From NCBI GenBank assembly GCA_000711775.1, contig ARYC01000683.1:62001-126000 (forward strand): 64,000 nt of DNA, in the 5' to 3' direction. This document shows, piece by piece, positions 47,101 to 58,419 of this stretch. The notes under the pieces were generated by a model. It was not told where the DNA came from. It saw only the letters and a program-made list of their open reading frames with translations, and searched no databases. The stretch comes from Oxytricha trifallax. Lineage: Eukaryota; Ciliophora; Spirotrichea; Sporadotrichida; Oxytrichidae. Numbering within the stretch: the stretch's first letter is position 1; the number at the start of each line of letters is the position of its first letter. The translations under genes were made by a program, and so were the position numbers.

Positions 47101-47777
47101 CCATTGTAAAATATGCTGTACATTTTATTTTAATTAATAATATATGTTTCTTTGATAAAATATTTGAAATTTATATAATGAAAAAAATAATACTGGATGT
47201 TAAAATATGAATTATTACAACATAATTGATGATAAGGATTTTGGGATTTTTTTTTAATTATATATATATATATATATATGAATTGATTGAGCAGCAAACA
47301 TTTCCCCAAACTTTTAATATATCTCATTTTTAGACCTATATGGTTCCTGATGAATCAGACATGCTTGCAATAAACAAAGAGAAGGTCCTTGCAAACATCG
47401 ATGTGGCTATGGGAGGACACATAGCTGAGAAGCTTTTCCTTGGAGGAGAACAAATCACAACTGGTTGCGGAAGTGACTTGAAGGGGGCTACTTAAATGGC
47501 CTATGAAGCAGTCAGAAATTACGGTATGTTTGGTGCGGACACAGGCTTCCTGAGTGTCGAGTAGAAAGATGTCAGTTAGGAGTTCAATTCTTCCATTGAT
47601 GAAAAAGTCAAGCAGATTTTGAAGGTAAGTTTAACTAAAATACCTTAAACGATTTTATTAGGAATCAAGTGAAAGAGTTAGAGTTACTAAGCTACTTATG
47701 AAAAGAGAGAGAGAGTTAAGAGACTTATCAAAGAATTTGTTTTGGTACGATTACTTAGATCAATAAGAAATGGAGAG
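44143..47777 (+). CDS. Mitochondrial i-AAA/FtsH-type zinc protease (YME1-like)
   Basis: Membrane AAA+ metalloprotease, a mitochondrial inner-membrane quality-control enzyme. N-terminal exons from about 44143 are uncertain ([13 protein letters not shown]-type text read here as [11 protein letters not shown]). A membrane helix [20 protein letters not shown] begins at 45165. AAA motifs: [11 protein letters not shown] (Walker A), CIIFIDEID (Walker B), [14 protein letters not shown] (second region of homology). Protease motifs: [11 protein letters not shown] (HExxH) and GSDLKGAT (third zinc ligand). The last supported exon ends DYLDQQEMER at 47777. Three IESs (45519-46238, 46869-46925, 46960-47316) and introns interrupt it. 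One A seems missing in ATGAAATGGG near 46606. Walker A has GR where GP is usual. Confidence 0.9.
45519..46238. other. 717 bp IES in the protease gene, pointer AAT
   Basis: AAT at 45519-45521 and 46236-46238. Keeping one copy yields [19 protein letters not shown] in frame, the exact family sequence. The interior holds a hairpin-ended element (45656-46101) and otherwise AT-rich DNA. Confidence 0.9.
45656..46101. mobile_element. CCGACGGTT hairpin-ended element nested in an IES
   Basis: Each end is itself a hairpin: CAACCGTCGG..CCGACGGTTG at 45656-45691 and CAACCGTCGG..CGACGGTTG at 46066-46101. The two ends are also inverted copies of each other (~40 bp, few mismatches, sharing GCTGC on the inner side). 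About 446 bp, no coding sense, GC-rich ends in AT-rich DNA. Family not recognised. Confidence 0.65.
46869..46925. other. 54 bp IES in the protease gene, pointer ATT
   Basis: ATT at 46869-46871 and 46923-46925. Removal restores [16 protein letters not shown], the conserved block after the zinc site. The insert is a multiple of three and open, so it mimics an in-frame insertion. Confidence 0.85.
46960..47316. mobile_element. 348 bp G/C-tract-ended insertion inside an intron, pointer AAACTTTTA
   Basis: AAACTTTTA at 46960-46968 and 47308-47316 flanks a piece starting GGGGG and ending CCCC. Near its left end GTGCAG and TTTCCTGCCCCC echo the element at 7466. A (TA)n tract lies at about 47260-47279. 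After removal the remainder is a 33 bp intron, GTAAGTT..TTTTTAG (46953 to 47333), joining SLGA to TYMVPDE in frame. Confidence 0.8.
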
Positions 47778-48227
47778 GTTTTTTTTTATAATTTATTAAT
47801 TTTTTTAATTTTTAAATTTCAATTTTTATATTTTGATAAATAGGATTTATTGTATAATAGATAATTATAAGTAAATTATTTCATTTCTTAAGATTATAAT
47901 ATAAAGAACAAAATCTTTTAAACTTTTAGCGCGCATTTCCCTCTCTTTGAAATCGAATAAGTTATCAAAGGATAAAAAATCGTGAAAGATGCAGTAAGAT
48001 AGTGGAATCACAAAGACTATGGCGATTATGCCATCAAGTTTTGAAAAAAATCTATACATAAACACAGCAAAATATAACTATCTTAATAATTTAACAATTA
48101 ATTAACTCATAATTGCAATATCTTAATAACCCAATATTCTATTTTAATCTTTATTTTACATTTTATAGAAATTTACAATAAATAATTATGTAAAATTAGC
48201 ATTAAGCCATCTATTAGTTATTTATAA
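47778..48227. other. Intergenic, possible last protease exon
   Basis: A T-rich stretch with an AG at about 47842 could be a terminal intron followed by a short last exon, but the family C-terminus is not recognisable there. Confidence 0.35.
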
Positions 48228-49509
48228 TCAAATGAAATCTCTCAAAAAGATTTTTGATTGACTTTGAGCAACTTCATTGAATATATCTTCTGTAGTTTTC
48301 ATTAAACTCTATTGCAGCTTTGTAAATATTGGATTAATCACAGATTCACATGTTAGGGTTGTCTTTACATCAAATTCAGTGCTCTTGCATAAATTATCCT
48401 ACAATTAAACATATTTAAAAACACTTTAAATCAGTACCTCCATATCCCAGAAATCAATAGAGGGTTCAATGAATTCTTCACAGTACTGTCTTGGCTTATA
48501 TTAAATAACTTTAAGGTCAGAACATTGTTGGAATAATTTCATTTGAATTGCTGACATAAACTCCAAAAGCCTAAAGCATAAAACTTTAATTATCTGATAT
48601 GACTTACAAAAGCTGGTTAATCTTAACTAGGTACTACTCGAAAGGCACAATTATTTTATTTGATAATGAGCTATTTTAACTTGAGTTTTAAGATTAATCT
48701 ATGTTATTTTCAATGTCTTCTGTTTACTCATAAGTCTGATTTTTCATTTCTTTCAAAAGCGAATATATATTTTAGCAGAGTGGCCCCACTTAAATATCAC
48801 TTGAAGGAATAATTGGATCCATCCATACGTTGCTATCTTCATTGTCAATTATTAAGTCTTCGCAATCACATTAATATTTATATAAATATTGAACTTTAAT
48901 TGTTGAAAATAAATTGAACGATCTACGAAATCAACTTCACTTTCAATGTCTAGCGAAGCTAAATTTGAAATAAGCTAGGTCTTTGCATTTTAAACTGTGT
49001 TTAATTTGCTGCAATAGCTTGTAGCTTGTTTTAGTAGATTTTCTTAAGAGAGCGTCATTTAGGATAGGTAAAAATAGCTGAATATACTAGAAAAAGTACA
49101 TAAATATGGCTTATACTAATCTATACATGAATTAGTTTAAATGAGCTTGACTTTTACATAATTATATTTACAAGTAATAACGAATTTTTCATTATATCCT
49201 AATTATATTTAAAAGAATTAACTTACTCTTGATATTATTGATAGTAACAGGACAGAGGTCTGTAGCCAGTGAAATAATGGTTTAATATCCAGTTTTATTT
49301 TGAGAAGGATCCAATACTCTCATAAATTTATCATAGCACTGCTGTTGTCTTTACATTGAATTAGAGGATGCAGCTTCATTCCCAAATTGCTATTAGCTTG
49401 GCTTATCTTGTCGCAATTAAATCTACTAGGTAATTTGAATTATAAAGATTATAGAAAGAGCTAGCTTTATGGGAAAGTGTTGTTTGTTACAAGTAGCTTA
49501 TTATGACAT
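48228..49509 (-). CDS. Small cysteine-containing protein, probably secreted
   Basis: ATG 49507-49509 starts MSQQATCNKQHFPIKLALSI followed by IFIIQITQQ, a signal-peptide-like hydrophobic segment. Then CYDKFMRVLDPSQNK and SLATDLCPVTINNIKS precede an intron with GTAAGT donor near 49225. Further exons include DLKVIQYKPRQYCEEF and EPSIDFWDME, which after a clear intron (48400-48436 region) joins DNLCKSTEFDVKTTL. The end is KIFLRDFI, TGA 48228-48230. Spaced cysteines suggest an extracellular or lumenal protein. No family recognised. The middle exon limits (48500-49100) are approximate. Confidence 0.65.
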
Positions 49510-49947
49510 TTCTAAATTATTAATTATAATTATAACTACAAAACTTTATTAAGTTAAATATATTAGTTAAAATTAGTAAGAAAATTATATAAACTAATGT
49601 AATTGCTAGAATATAAATAATATAGAAAATTTAATTATTAAATAAAAATGGAATCAAATTTGCATAAAAAAAGAGTTACGGTAGTTGGATGTAGACTGCT
49701 TTTAAAAATATTTTAATATATCTAAATAAATATTTATTGAAAATAGGTATAATAAGAAAAAACTTTTAAATATGTCTCTTCAAGAGAAAATAAATTTATA
49801 AAGGAAAACATCAATCACTGTTTATAAGTACAAATTTACAGATTTATTTATAAAGATCAGTAAAGGATTTACTGATTATGACATATAATTATTTCATTAA
49901 ATGAAAAATTTATATTATCTCAATTTATTAAGAATTTCTCATTATTA
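49510..49947. other. AT-rich intergenic stretch
   Basis: Nothing recognised. Confidence 0.45.
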
Positions 49948-52900
49948 TCATAAACTTATCTGAGTAAGTACAGCTGAACTTTGCTATGAAGCATTTAGGT
50001 TACTTGTACGACTATGATTAATGCCTGTTTTCTTGGTTGAATCTTAAGCATTAAAATTTAGTGATGAATATTTGTCTTTGACATTGTTAAACTTTTCGTA
50101 AATTTTATTTGGGTCTATATCTCTAGATTGATTTTTAAAGGAAAATTCTTTTACTGCTGAACGAACTGCATTTGAGCTTCTTAAGTTGTCACTGTCTGAA
50201 GGTCCTCCACCTAAGCCGTTGAGTTCATATTCGTTATTTGATGAGGCGTTATAAAAATAAAGTGGATCAACATAATTTTTTATTAGATTGTATAAGAACC
50301 ACCGCCAAAAGTCTGTTAAAGATGAAAAAGCTTATTTTTCTAGGTATAATAAGGATCCTATGAACTTTGAAGACTCGTAAACTTATTTGTTCTTGGAGAA
50401 GGTTACTAATTCCTTTCAGTCATTTACAATTCTTAAGAATGCTGATTCAAAGTATACTAACTTGACCTGTTAAACTCAATCTTCAAAATTTATGGATCGT
50501 TAGATTGAGCTAAGGGTCTTTATAAGTCACCGCTTATACTTAACTATCTTTATTTAGTGAGCTAGAGCTGCCTCCTAAGAAGTTATTATAGTCACCTCCG
50601 AAATGATTCTCATAGCTTTGGATCTTACTTTGCAAATTGAATATACTCTCTTATTGTTCTAAAGTTTTCTGGAATTGTTCTCTGTTCTCTTTTCTTAAAC
50701 TTTCTAATGTCTTGGTTAAAGTAAGAATTTAAAGGTTTTAAGTGTCTAGCATCTTCATGACTTCTTCTGCATCAAACCTTTTGTTCGAATATTCTGATTG
50801 ATATAAATGAGCACTTAAACTTACATCAGCTTTTGATGGAGTTAACTTATCTAACTAGCTTAATTTTTCTAGTGTCTCTGTATTATAAACTTCAAGCTCC
50901 TGATTTTGCTTATTCAAAGTTTCTACTCTTCCTTCAGCAAGAGCTAGCTTTTATGCACATATTGTTAAGTCTCCGTTTAAAGTCTCAAAATCTTAAATAA
51001 ATTAAGAAAGGGAGTCTTCAAGCTCTTTCACTCTCCCTTCTGCTTTAATCATTCTATTTTCACAGTCCTTGAATATGTCGTCTTTTCTAAGCATTACCAT
51101 GTTTTTGTTAGCTTTATTTTCCATTTATTTGTTAACACTTCTCAGAGATTACATTCTTTCTTTGAGTCAATCATTTTGCTCTTTCCACTTCTTATTTTCA
51201 TTAGCAATTTGATATATTTAGAATTAAAGTTAGGCACTTTTTCTCTATGCTTAAGCCCTCTCTTCTAAAATCAGCTTCATCTCTTCCTTCAAAGTATAAA
51301 TCTCGAGATTAAGCTATATATTTTTTTCTTCAACTTCATTAGTATAGGGCTCGTTGACCTTATTTTGATCTTAAACTACTTAGAAGTGATCACTGAGCAC
51401 TTTATTGTTCGACATACATTCAGTTAATTCATCTCTAAGTTTTTAGTTTTCATCTATAAGTTGATGCAAAGCTTGCTCAAGTTCATCAACTCTATCTTCC
51501 AACTTTCTCTTCGACTTTCTTTCAAAATCTAGTTCCCTCGCCTTCTCTTTATATTAAGTCTCGTAGTACAGAAGTGATTGTTTGTAAGTTGCTGTGTTTG
51601 GATTAAATCTCTCTGATTAATTTCCCATTCTTTGTAAATCTAGTTTTTCTTTTGAATTAATGGTTTCAATTGTTGATTAGTAATTTTTGGGGGAGGAAGT
51701 TCCCAAGCAAGTGGAAAGTTTCCTGGAACGTAAATTTTATATATATATATATATATAATTTCATGAATTTTTATTAATATTATTAATAAATTTATATTTT
51801 AACTTAATAATTGTTTAGGGGATATTTTATAAATTCTTGAGTGTCTTCAAAAAATTTAGGGAAGGTACTTGCATAGAATATTATTCTGAATAATGCTATT
51901 AAATATAAAAATTAATCTATAAAAAATAGTCATTTTAACCATAAAATCTAATTACAGTTAATGTAGAAAAATTATTTATGTCTAAATAAAATAATATCTA
52001 TATTTTCATTAGATTTAGATTAATATAATCATAAATATCATGTAAGCCAAATCTCTAAAAGTTTTTACTTGAAGTTAAGAAGAATAATTAAAGAAACAGA
52101 GGAAATAAATTTAGGAAAAAATAAAATCAATTTACTAGCCAGGAAACTTCCTTAAAAAATTTTTCAATCATAAGTCTGGAAAGGAAACTTCCCACTAATT
52201 TTGATTCTAACCTCCCGCTGAGGGTCTAATTTGATTATCTTAAGTTGATTTCATTGAAGGAATTTTATAAGAACAGCCCATAGAATTATTTTCTGGTCCA
52301 AATGAGTTATAATGCATAGATGGACCACCTCCAATTGAGCTATCCTAAATTTTTGATATTTTAGGAGATTTTCTCTATGTTAGCTAATTCTTATCTGAGG
52401 TAAGCCTCAATCTTGCCTCAGGTAGTGGAGTTGCCGAGTTTTTGTTAAGTTATGCGCTTTGTAACCCAATTCTGTAATTTTATAATTTAGTTGACAGAGC
52501 TGACTGAGTGTTATACATACCAGTAGACTTAGGTTGATCAGATATTCTAGATTAGCTTTTTAAATTCTAATGATCATTGGAATCGATAGTGACTGTTTTA
52601 TTGACGTTTTTCAAATGATTATGAGTCAAACTTCTACCATCTCCTGTGTTTTCATCATTTTGAGAAGTGTCCTAAATCTTCAAGTGAAAATTTCTACTAT
52701 TACTGTCATTATTATTATTACTGACTTGTGTTTAGAAATTCGGGTTATTAAAATCGTCTTGATGCCTTTATCTAAACTAATTGATTATTTTATTGTCTGC
52801 ATTTCTAGCAGATTAAGGTACATAATTATTTTTGAAGTATTCCAGTGCTTGTTTCTTCTAGAATTGAAAGTTGTTATAAAAATTTCTAAAAATAAAATAT

Positions 52901-53521
52901 AATAATTTTAATTTTATTGAGAAGCTAGAGCTTTTAGTTCTATTCATCTTGAAGCATTTCTTTTACTTAATTTAGAGTAAACATACCTTTTAGATTATTA
53001 TTTGCAATTATTTTATCGCTGTTAGGATGGTGTGATGGAGGACCTTAAATTTTTTATTTTCAAGTTTTTATAAGTCTAAGAATTAAAAATAAAAAACATA
53101 AAAATAAAATACCTTTCCTCAAAGTTATTTCTTTGATTTACTAACTAGAATCATTCATAGATGAAGTTTTGATTTACTACCTATCTTTGTAATCAATAGA
53201 TCGCTGTGAAGAAGTGAAACTTTGTGATACTGAGCTATTTTTATTTGCGAGGACTTATTTTTGTGATGCGGAATTATTTGGCTTCACTAATACTTATATT
53301 TTTTGTTAAGATGTGTTTTGTGAATTTTATGCATTTGAGTTTATTGTAATCGCTTTGTACTTTGGATAGAACTATAAAATAATTAATTTAAAAATATCAT
53401 AAAATGATAAATACTTTTTGGGTATGGGATAGAGACTATTTATGTTAAGCTTAACGATGGGTGAGCTGTAAACTGAAGAAGTATTGGAATCTTATTGTTA
53501 CTGATGATAATTTTGCTCCAT
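49948..53521 (-). CDS. Large coiled-coil protein with disordered N-terminus
   Basis: ATG 53519-53521 (MEQNYHQQQQDSNTSSVYSS) begins a Ser/Asn/Gln-rich segment with GT..AG introns. After the IES at 51681-52202 comes a long heptad-rich coiled coil: KRKLEDRVDELEQALHQLID, VKELEDSLSQFIQDFETL and LAEGRVETLNKQNQELEV. A C-terminal low-complexity tail (GLGGGPSDSDNLRSS..LTQISL) ends at TGA 49948-49950. One in-frame TGA at about 51166 sits between QND and LKERMQSL, with both sides in the same frame. Exon joins at 50240-50480 are unresolved. A structural role is likely by composition only. Confidence 0.75.
51681..52202. mobile_element. 515 bp G/C-tract-ended insertion in coding sequence, pointer TAATTTT
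   Basis: TAATTTT at 51681-51687 and 52196-52202. The insert starts GGGGGAGGAAGTTCCC, then GGAAAGTTTCCTGG, and ends with CAGGAAACTTCC and GGAAACTTCCCA, so ends are inverted with doubled sub-repeats as in 7466-7964. It has a (TA)n tract near the left end. Keeping one pointer joins PSAGGQNQ to NYQSTIETIN in frame on the minus strand. Confidence 0.8.
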
Positions 53522-53636
53522 TGAAATATTATTTAATAAATCAGTAATTATTCTGGAAAATAATTAATTCACTTTTCTTAAAGATAAATTCATAAAAATA
53601 AATGTATGAAGTAAATTTTAATCACAAACTATCATT

Positions 53637-55050
53637 TAATATGCTTAAAAAGTCCACTTTTATAGTAAACGCTTTCCCAATCAGTTGTGCCATCCCTCAT
53701 TTTTCCAAAGTGTTCATAACCACCATCCTTTATTCTCATTCCAACCCAAGTTGAAATGTTCAATCCAGAGGCTTATTACTATGACATGATTTTTTAAGGA
53801 TTCTCTGAATTATAATTTAATTTCTAAGCATTACTTGGGAAGATTCCATCAAGAGTTTATACATTAAACTTAAGGGTCTTTTCTTTCGATGGAGAAAGCA
53901 TGGTTTAGTTGACTTTAAAAAATAATTACTAGCATATAAATAGATAAAAGTATGTCTTTGAGATTGAATTCTTAATCTGCTTATTAATTTGAACTCTTAA
54001 CAATTTAGTCGAAAGACTTGTCAAATGATTTGTTCATATCGTTCTTAGATTTATTTAAGGCAATTCTAGTGACTTATAAGTGAGGAAGAGGTGGACTTCC
54101 GTATTCCATATTTGCTTTAAGCTGCTTAACCACTTCAGGTGAAGCAGCCTTATTCATACTTTTACCAATGTTTGAACAATTTTAGAACTGCTCTTTATAG
54201 CTACTTTGAAAAGTGTTCTATTAGGTTCTATCAGTCTATGATTAAAAACTTTGATTGTAATTACTCATTGTTTTGGATTATGGTTCAAAGGAGCTTGTGA
54301 AAATTTATTGGAAACCAATTGAATTGCCCTTATTTGGATGGTGGAGATGATTTTACTTAGTGCCTGCTGGTTGATATTTCCAACCAGTTGACGAAAATCT
54401 ACATGGTGTCCACTCCATAAGCGTACTATTTAGTTTGTCAGAGCCTTCCTAGTTATTATAAGAGATCAACTTCTAGAGCTTATCACTCACTTAATTAGTG
54501 TTGCTAATAACTTATTGACCTATGGCTTTTTATAAAGATTGCACATTATAGGTTTCAATCATTCTTCGAGTAAGTGTAGCATCCATAGCAGCTGAGTTTT
54601 AATTGTGAAAACTTTGGTGTATAAGGTAATCCTTATCCTCTTAAGCTTTCAACCTTTTGCCATTGTCAATTTTCCTGTTCTCAACAGAGTAATATCGATT
54701 TTTTTATAGTGAAACATTACTATTTTTTAAGCCTTTCATTTAAAAACTACTAAACTATTTTTTGGTTTCTGTCATATAATGATCACTAGGGCCGATACCC
54801 TGCAATTAAATTGGTCTAATTGAGTTCTACATCTAGTCATGTGAGTATTGAATTGATCTTCCATTTATTGATTGGAAATTTCAAAGTGTTTTACGTTCGA
54901 CACCCCCTAACCCAAAATTGGTAGGCGAGAAATTACTATCATTTTGTGGAATGCATTAAGGGATTTGATTTTTTAACTATTTTGGGTGCTATAAGTTCTC
55001 TGTAACTTCGCTTTAATTAAAATTTGAATTATTTTAGTAACTTAAAATGA
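53637..55050 (-). CDS. Hypothetical protein
   Basis: Ends ..MRDGTTDWESVYYKSGLFKH, TGA 53637-53639. The long middle block is open: SAAMDATLTRRMIETYNVQS, STLMEWTPCRFSSTGWKYQP and PPLPHLQVTRIALNKSKN. The upstream block reads NDSNFSPTNFGLGGVERKTL, then TGA at about 54880, then NFQSINGRSIQYSHDQMQN in the same frame. The true start was not found (around 55050). Trp, Pro and Gly content argue for real coding. Family not recognised. Confidence 0.6.
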
Positions 55051-55079
55051 AATTTTTTATTTTTACTAAATGTCTTCTG

Positions 55080-57000
55080 TGAAGATAATCTCTCGATACT
55101 TGCTTTGACTATACTGGACTTTGCTAAACAGTACTAAATTTCCAAAAAAATTAGATTCTCTTAATAAATATTAATTAATTTTATTAAATAAAATTATTTT
55201 TTGATTTCTTGTTGTCAATGCTACCTCTTTCAGGGGACTCTACTTAGTTGTCTCTTATTTCTTTCATTATTGTTTAAAATAACTGCTTATTAATTATTTT
55301 TGTAAAAAATCTTTAATAATTATCCTATTGAAATTTATGTATATTTAATCTCTCTTAAATGAATTTAATCAGAATATATTGTGTAAAATATAATTATATC
55401 CCTAATTCAACAATCGTCCTCACTTTATCCATATATAAATTCATCTATAAAACTTTTTCTATGTAAAATACAATAATGCTTAAAAATATTAAATTGTTTC
55501 GGAAATTAACTATTCAAAATAAAACTATGAAACTACATATTATTATAAATAATTATTAATTTAGCATTAACAACCCAATTTTATCATGATTTTCAAGATC
55601 TTTTAGTAGCGTTCTTTTATGTGGACTTTGGCTCATTTTATTTGTATAATAATTTTAAAAAATTAATCTCAAAGATTTATTTAGCATTAATTCTACTTAT
55701 TAAATATATTCTTTTTTTAGTATCTATTTTATTATTCAATTTCTATATTAATTTAAGTTTAATTTATAATATAAGTATTAATATTTCTCTTCATTAGTTG
55801 CATGTAACACTAGGTTTTTTTATCAGAATAGAATTTTTATGTTGTCAAATATAATTATGTGAGTAGATTATAGAATAAATAAGTATATTGATGATTATAG
55901 AATTAAAAAAATTTCAGTTTAAATTATATATATAAAGGAGGCATTAACCCCTAGATACTTGAAAGGACAACATAAAAATTCCCTCTTATAATTTCAAACA
56001 ACTCAAATGTTTTAAACATAATAAATACTTAATTCCAATTTGGATCACAATTTTCTTAATAGATAATAGCGACATATTTAATGAGTTTTTTTTAGCGATT
56101 TTATTGTTTATGACATTTAAGTTGTTTGAGAATAATAAAAAAAAATTATTGTTGCCTCTCCTTCAGCAAAAATATACTCAAACATACAAATAAATATTAT
56201 TAAAAATATACCTTAACGACAAATAACTCTTTCTAATATTGCAATTTTAAGCTAATTATATTTTATTAAAATTTAACAATTTTAGAAAGATATAGATTCA
56301 CCAATGAATTATACATTTTATAAGTATTTTAGAGCAATAATATATCCTTGAATTATAAATATTTTATATCTCCATTTAATTTATAGTAATATATTTTGAA
56401 TTGAAATAAAAGATATTTTACATTGAAAATTTAATTTTATATAGATTAACTTACTTGTTATTTTATTTGATAATGTTTTAACTTCAATTTTATATTATAA
56501 AACGTAAATTAATTTATTTTTGCATTAATCTTTCATAAGAGTAGATATTAAACTTATATTTTTATTGATAATTTTCAATTCTGTTTAAGGATAAATAGGC
56601 AAATTAATTTTTCTTGAATAAATAAAAAATCTGAGGTAAATAATCATATTTGATTAAACTCCAAATGTTAAATAATTCACGCTTTGACTTAGGTTATTAA
56701 AAATGTAAAATGTAATTAAAATTGAAATTTCTAAGGAATTTAATACAAATTTTCTGAATTAAATATTCCAGTAATACTCTTTGAAATAATTGTAAATATT
56801 ACTTAATAACTTATATTCTTTATCACGATTCTTAATAAGTGACTGTTTTTGTTTTCTCAAAGATTATTAAAGGTAATTCTGTATCTAGGGTATACACTCT
56901 CATTGAACTTAGAGATTGGTAAGCCAATTCTTTAGTTCTACTTCCCCTCCATTTTCTTCTACACTGGACTTATTAATCGTTTTAATATAAAAAAGGAAAT
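55080..57000. other. AT-rich region without a recognised gene
   Basis: About 1.9 kb of A/T-dominated sequence; no motif, repeat end or RNA gene seen. Confidence 0.5.
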
Positions 57001-57067
57001 TATACTTTTAATTGAAAAATTTCCAAAATAAAATAAAAAACTTTAAGGAGTTCTCAATTGCAAGATT

Positions 57068-57903
57068 TCAGGGTCTGGGAGTTAAGCCACGCTTTTGTTG
57101 GTCTTCAAGAATCTCTCGGCTGGTTGAGATTTGTAAAAGTCGAGGAAGTCTTGCGAGATATTTACTTGCCCTTTGGAGACAATCTGTTGTAAACTTCCAT
57201 GGGTCCAAAGTTAAAGTTCCTACATATCAAAAATTGTTAGAAAGAACTGTTTTACAGCATATATTATGAAATTTTATTGTTATAGAAAATGATAAGAGCT
57301 AAAGTAAATTGATTATTACTAAACTTACCCTGAGTAGCCCTTAGCATCATAAACAATGGGTTTATCAAATAATTCTCTGAAATTAGTGTGAACTTTTTCG
57401 TTGTTTTTGCTGTGCATTTTGCTAAAGTAACCATCCCTATTCTGAAAATTATATACACTTAAAATCTTTTTATTAAAACTAAACTATGTTCAATTTATTT
57501 ATGAAGACTCTATTGGCTTGTGCTTCTACGCATCATCTGAGTCTGCTAAGTCTAAATAATCTCCCTCATACTTTTCTCTGGTTGAGTTGGCTTCAAAAGT
57601 ATTAATAAATAATTAAATAAAACCTGAATGTATGAAATAAAAGTTTCCTGCCATTAACTCTCTCATACTTATCAAAATACTCCTATAGTTAACAAATAAA
57701 CAATGAATAAATTCCATATTAAAGCAAATAATTCACTATTAACTGCAAACAAGGCTGAATAATAAACTTTAGCTTTCTCTGTAGAATGGATGAGACTTGG
57801 GTAGGTTGCTATGCGATGAGACATGGAATCTGGGGTTCCATGGTTTGCGCTCAGATAAGTTAATATTTGGCAAGAAGTATTGACTTTGAGAGTTTTCCAT
57901 CAT
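57068..57903 (-). CDS. Hypothetical small basic protein
   Basis: ATG 57901-57903 (MMENSQSQYFLPNINLSERK, then PWNPRFHVSSHSNLPKSHPF). Exons with GT..AG introns follow: EYFDKYERVNGRKLLFHTF, STREKYEGDYLDLADSDD, RDGYFSKMHSKNNEKVH and FDKPIVYDAKGYSG; after an intron the last exon begins LTLDPWKFTTDCLQRASKYL and ends TPRP, TGA 57068-57070. About 200 residues, rich in Trp/Pro/Tyr motifs. No family recognised; the short exons and clear donors make it a credible gene. Confidence 0.65.
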
Positions 57904-58419
57904 TTATCTCTACTAAATGGGATTAAGATTATGCTTTGTCCATTATAATCAAATAATAAATAAGACATATTTAAGGTATATATAATCTATTAGATATATG
58001 GATAAATAAAGTTATAAAAGTTAGGGTTTTGTTGAGATCTAATTTGCTGCTATAACTACTGCTGTTAATTGTAGTACGATTGTTGATCCTATAATTAGAA
58101 TTAAAATATGTTATTAATTTACCTGGGATTAAGCTTATTCCTGGAGCTGGTCTTCTTCAGTGGGCTAATTCTAGCTCTGATTCATATCCACTTTGTTATT
58201 ATCTTAAGACATATTTATTTAAAGATTTCAATTATAATAAGCAGGGATGGGATCACTCCAAATATATTAAAAGTAAAAATAAAGTTAAATTATTATAATT
58301 AAATCAGTCATTTTAATCATAAAACTAATTCACAGTATTATTATCTATTCCAAAATATTTATCAGTTTTTATTTCTTTTAGGTTATATCTAAATTAATTT
58401 GTGCTTTTAGGGGGTAATT
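57904..58419. other. Intergenic stretch
   Basis: Upstream region of the 57068-57903 gene; no site recognised. Confidence 0.4.

Noticed and set aside
52570-52902. Plus-strand open frame of 110 codons
   Set aside because: It is antisense to the Ser/Gln-rich N-terminal part of the minus-strand coiled-coil gene, which has better coding character.
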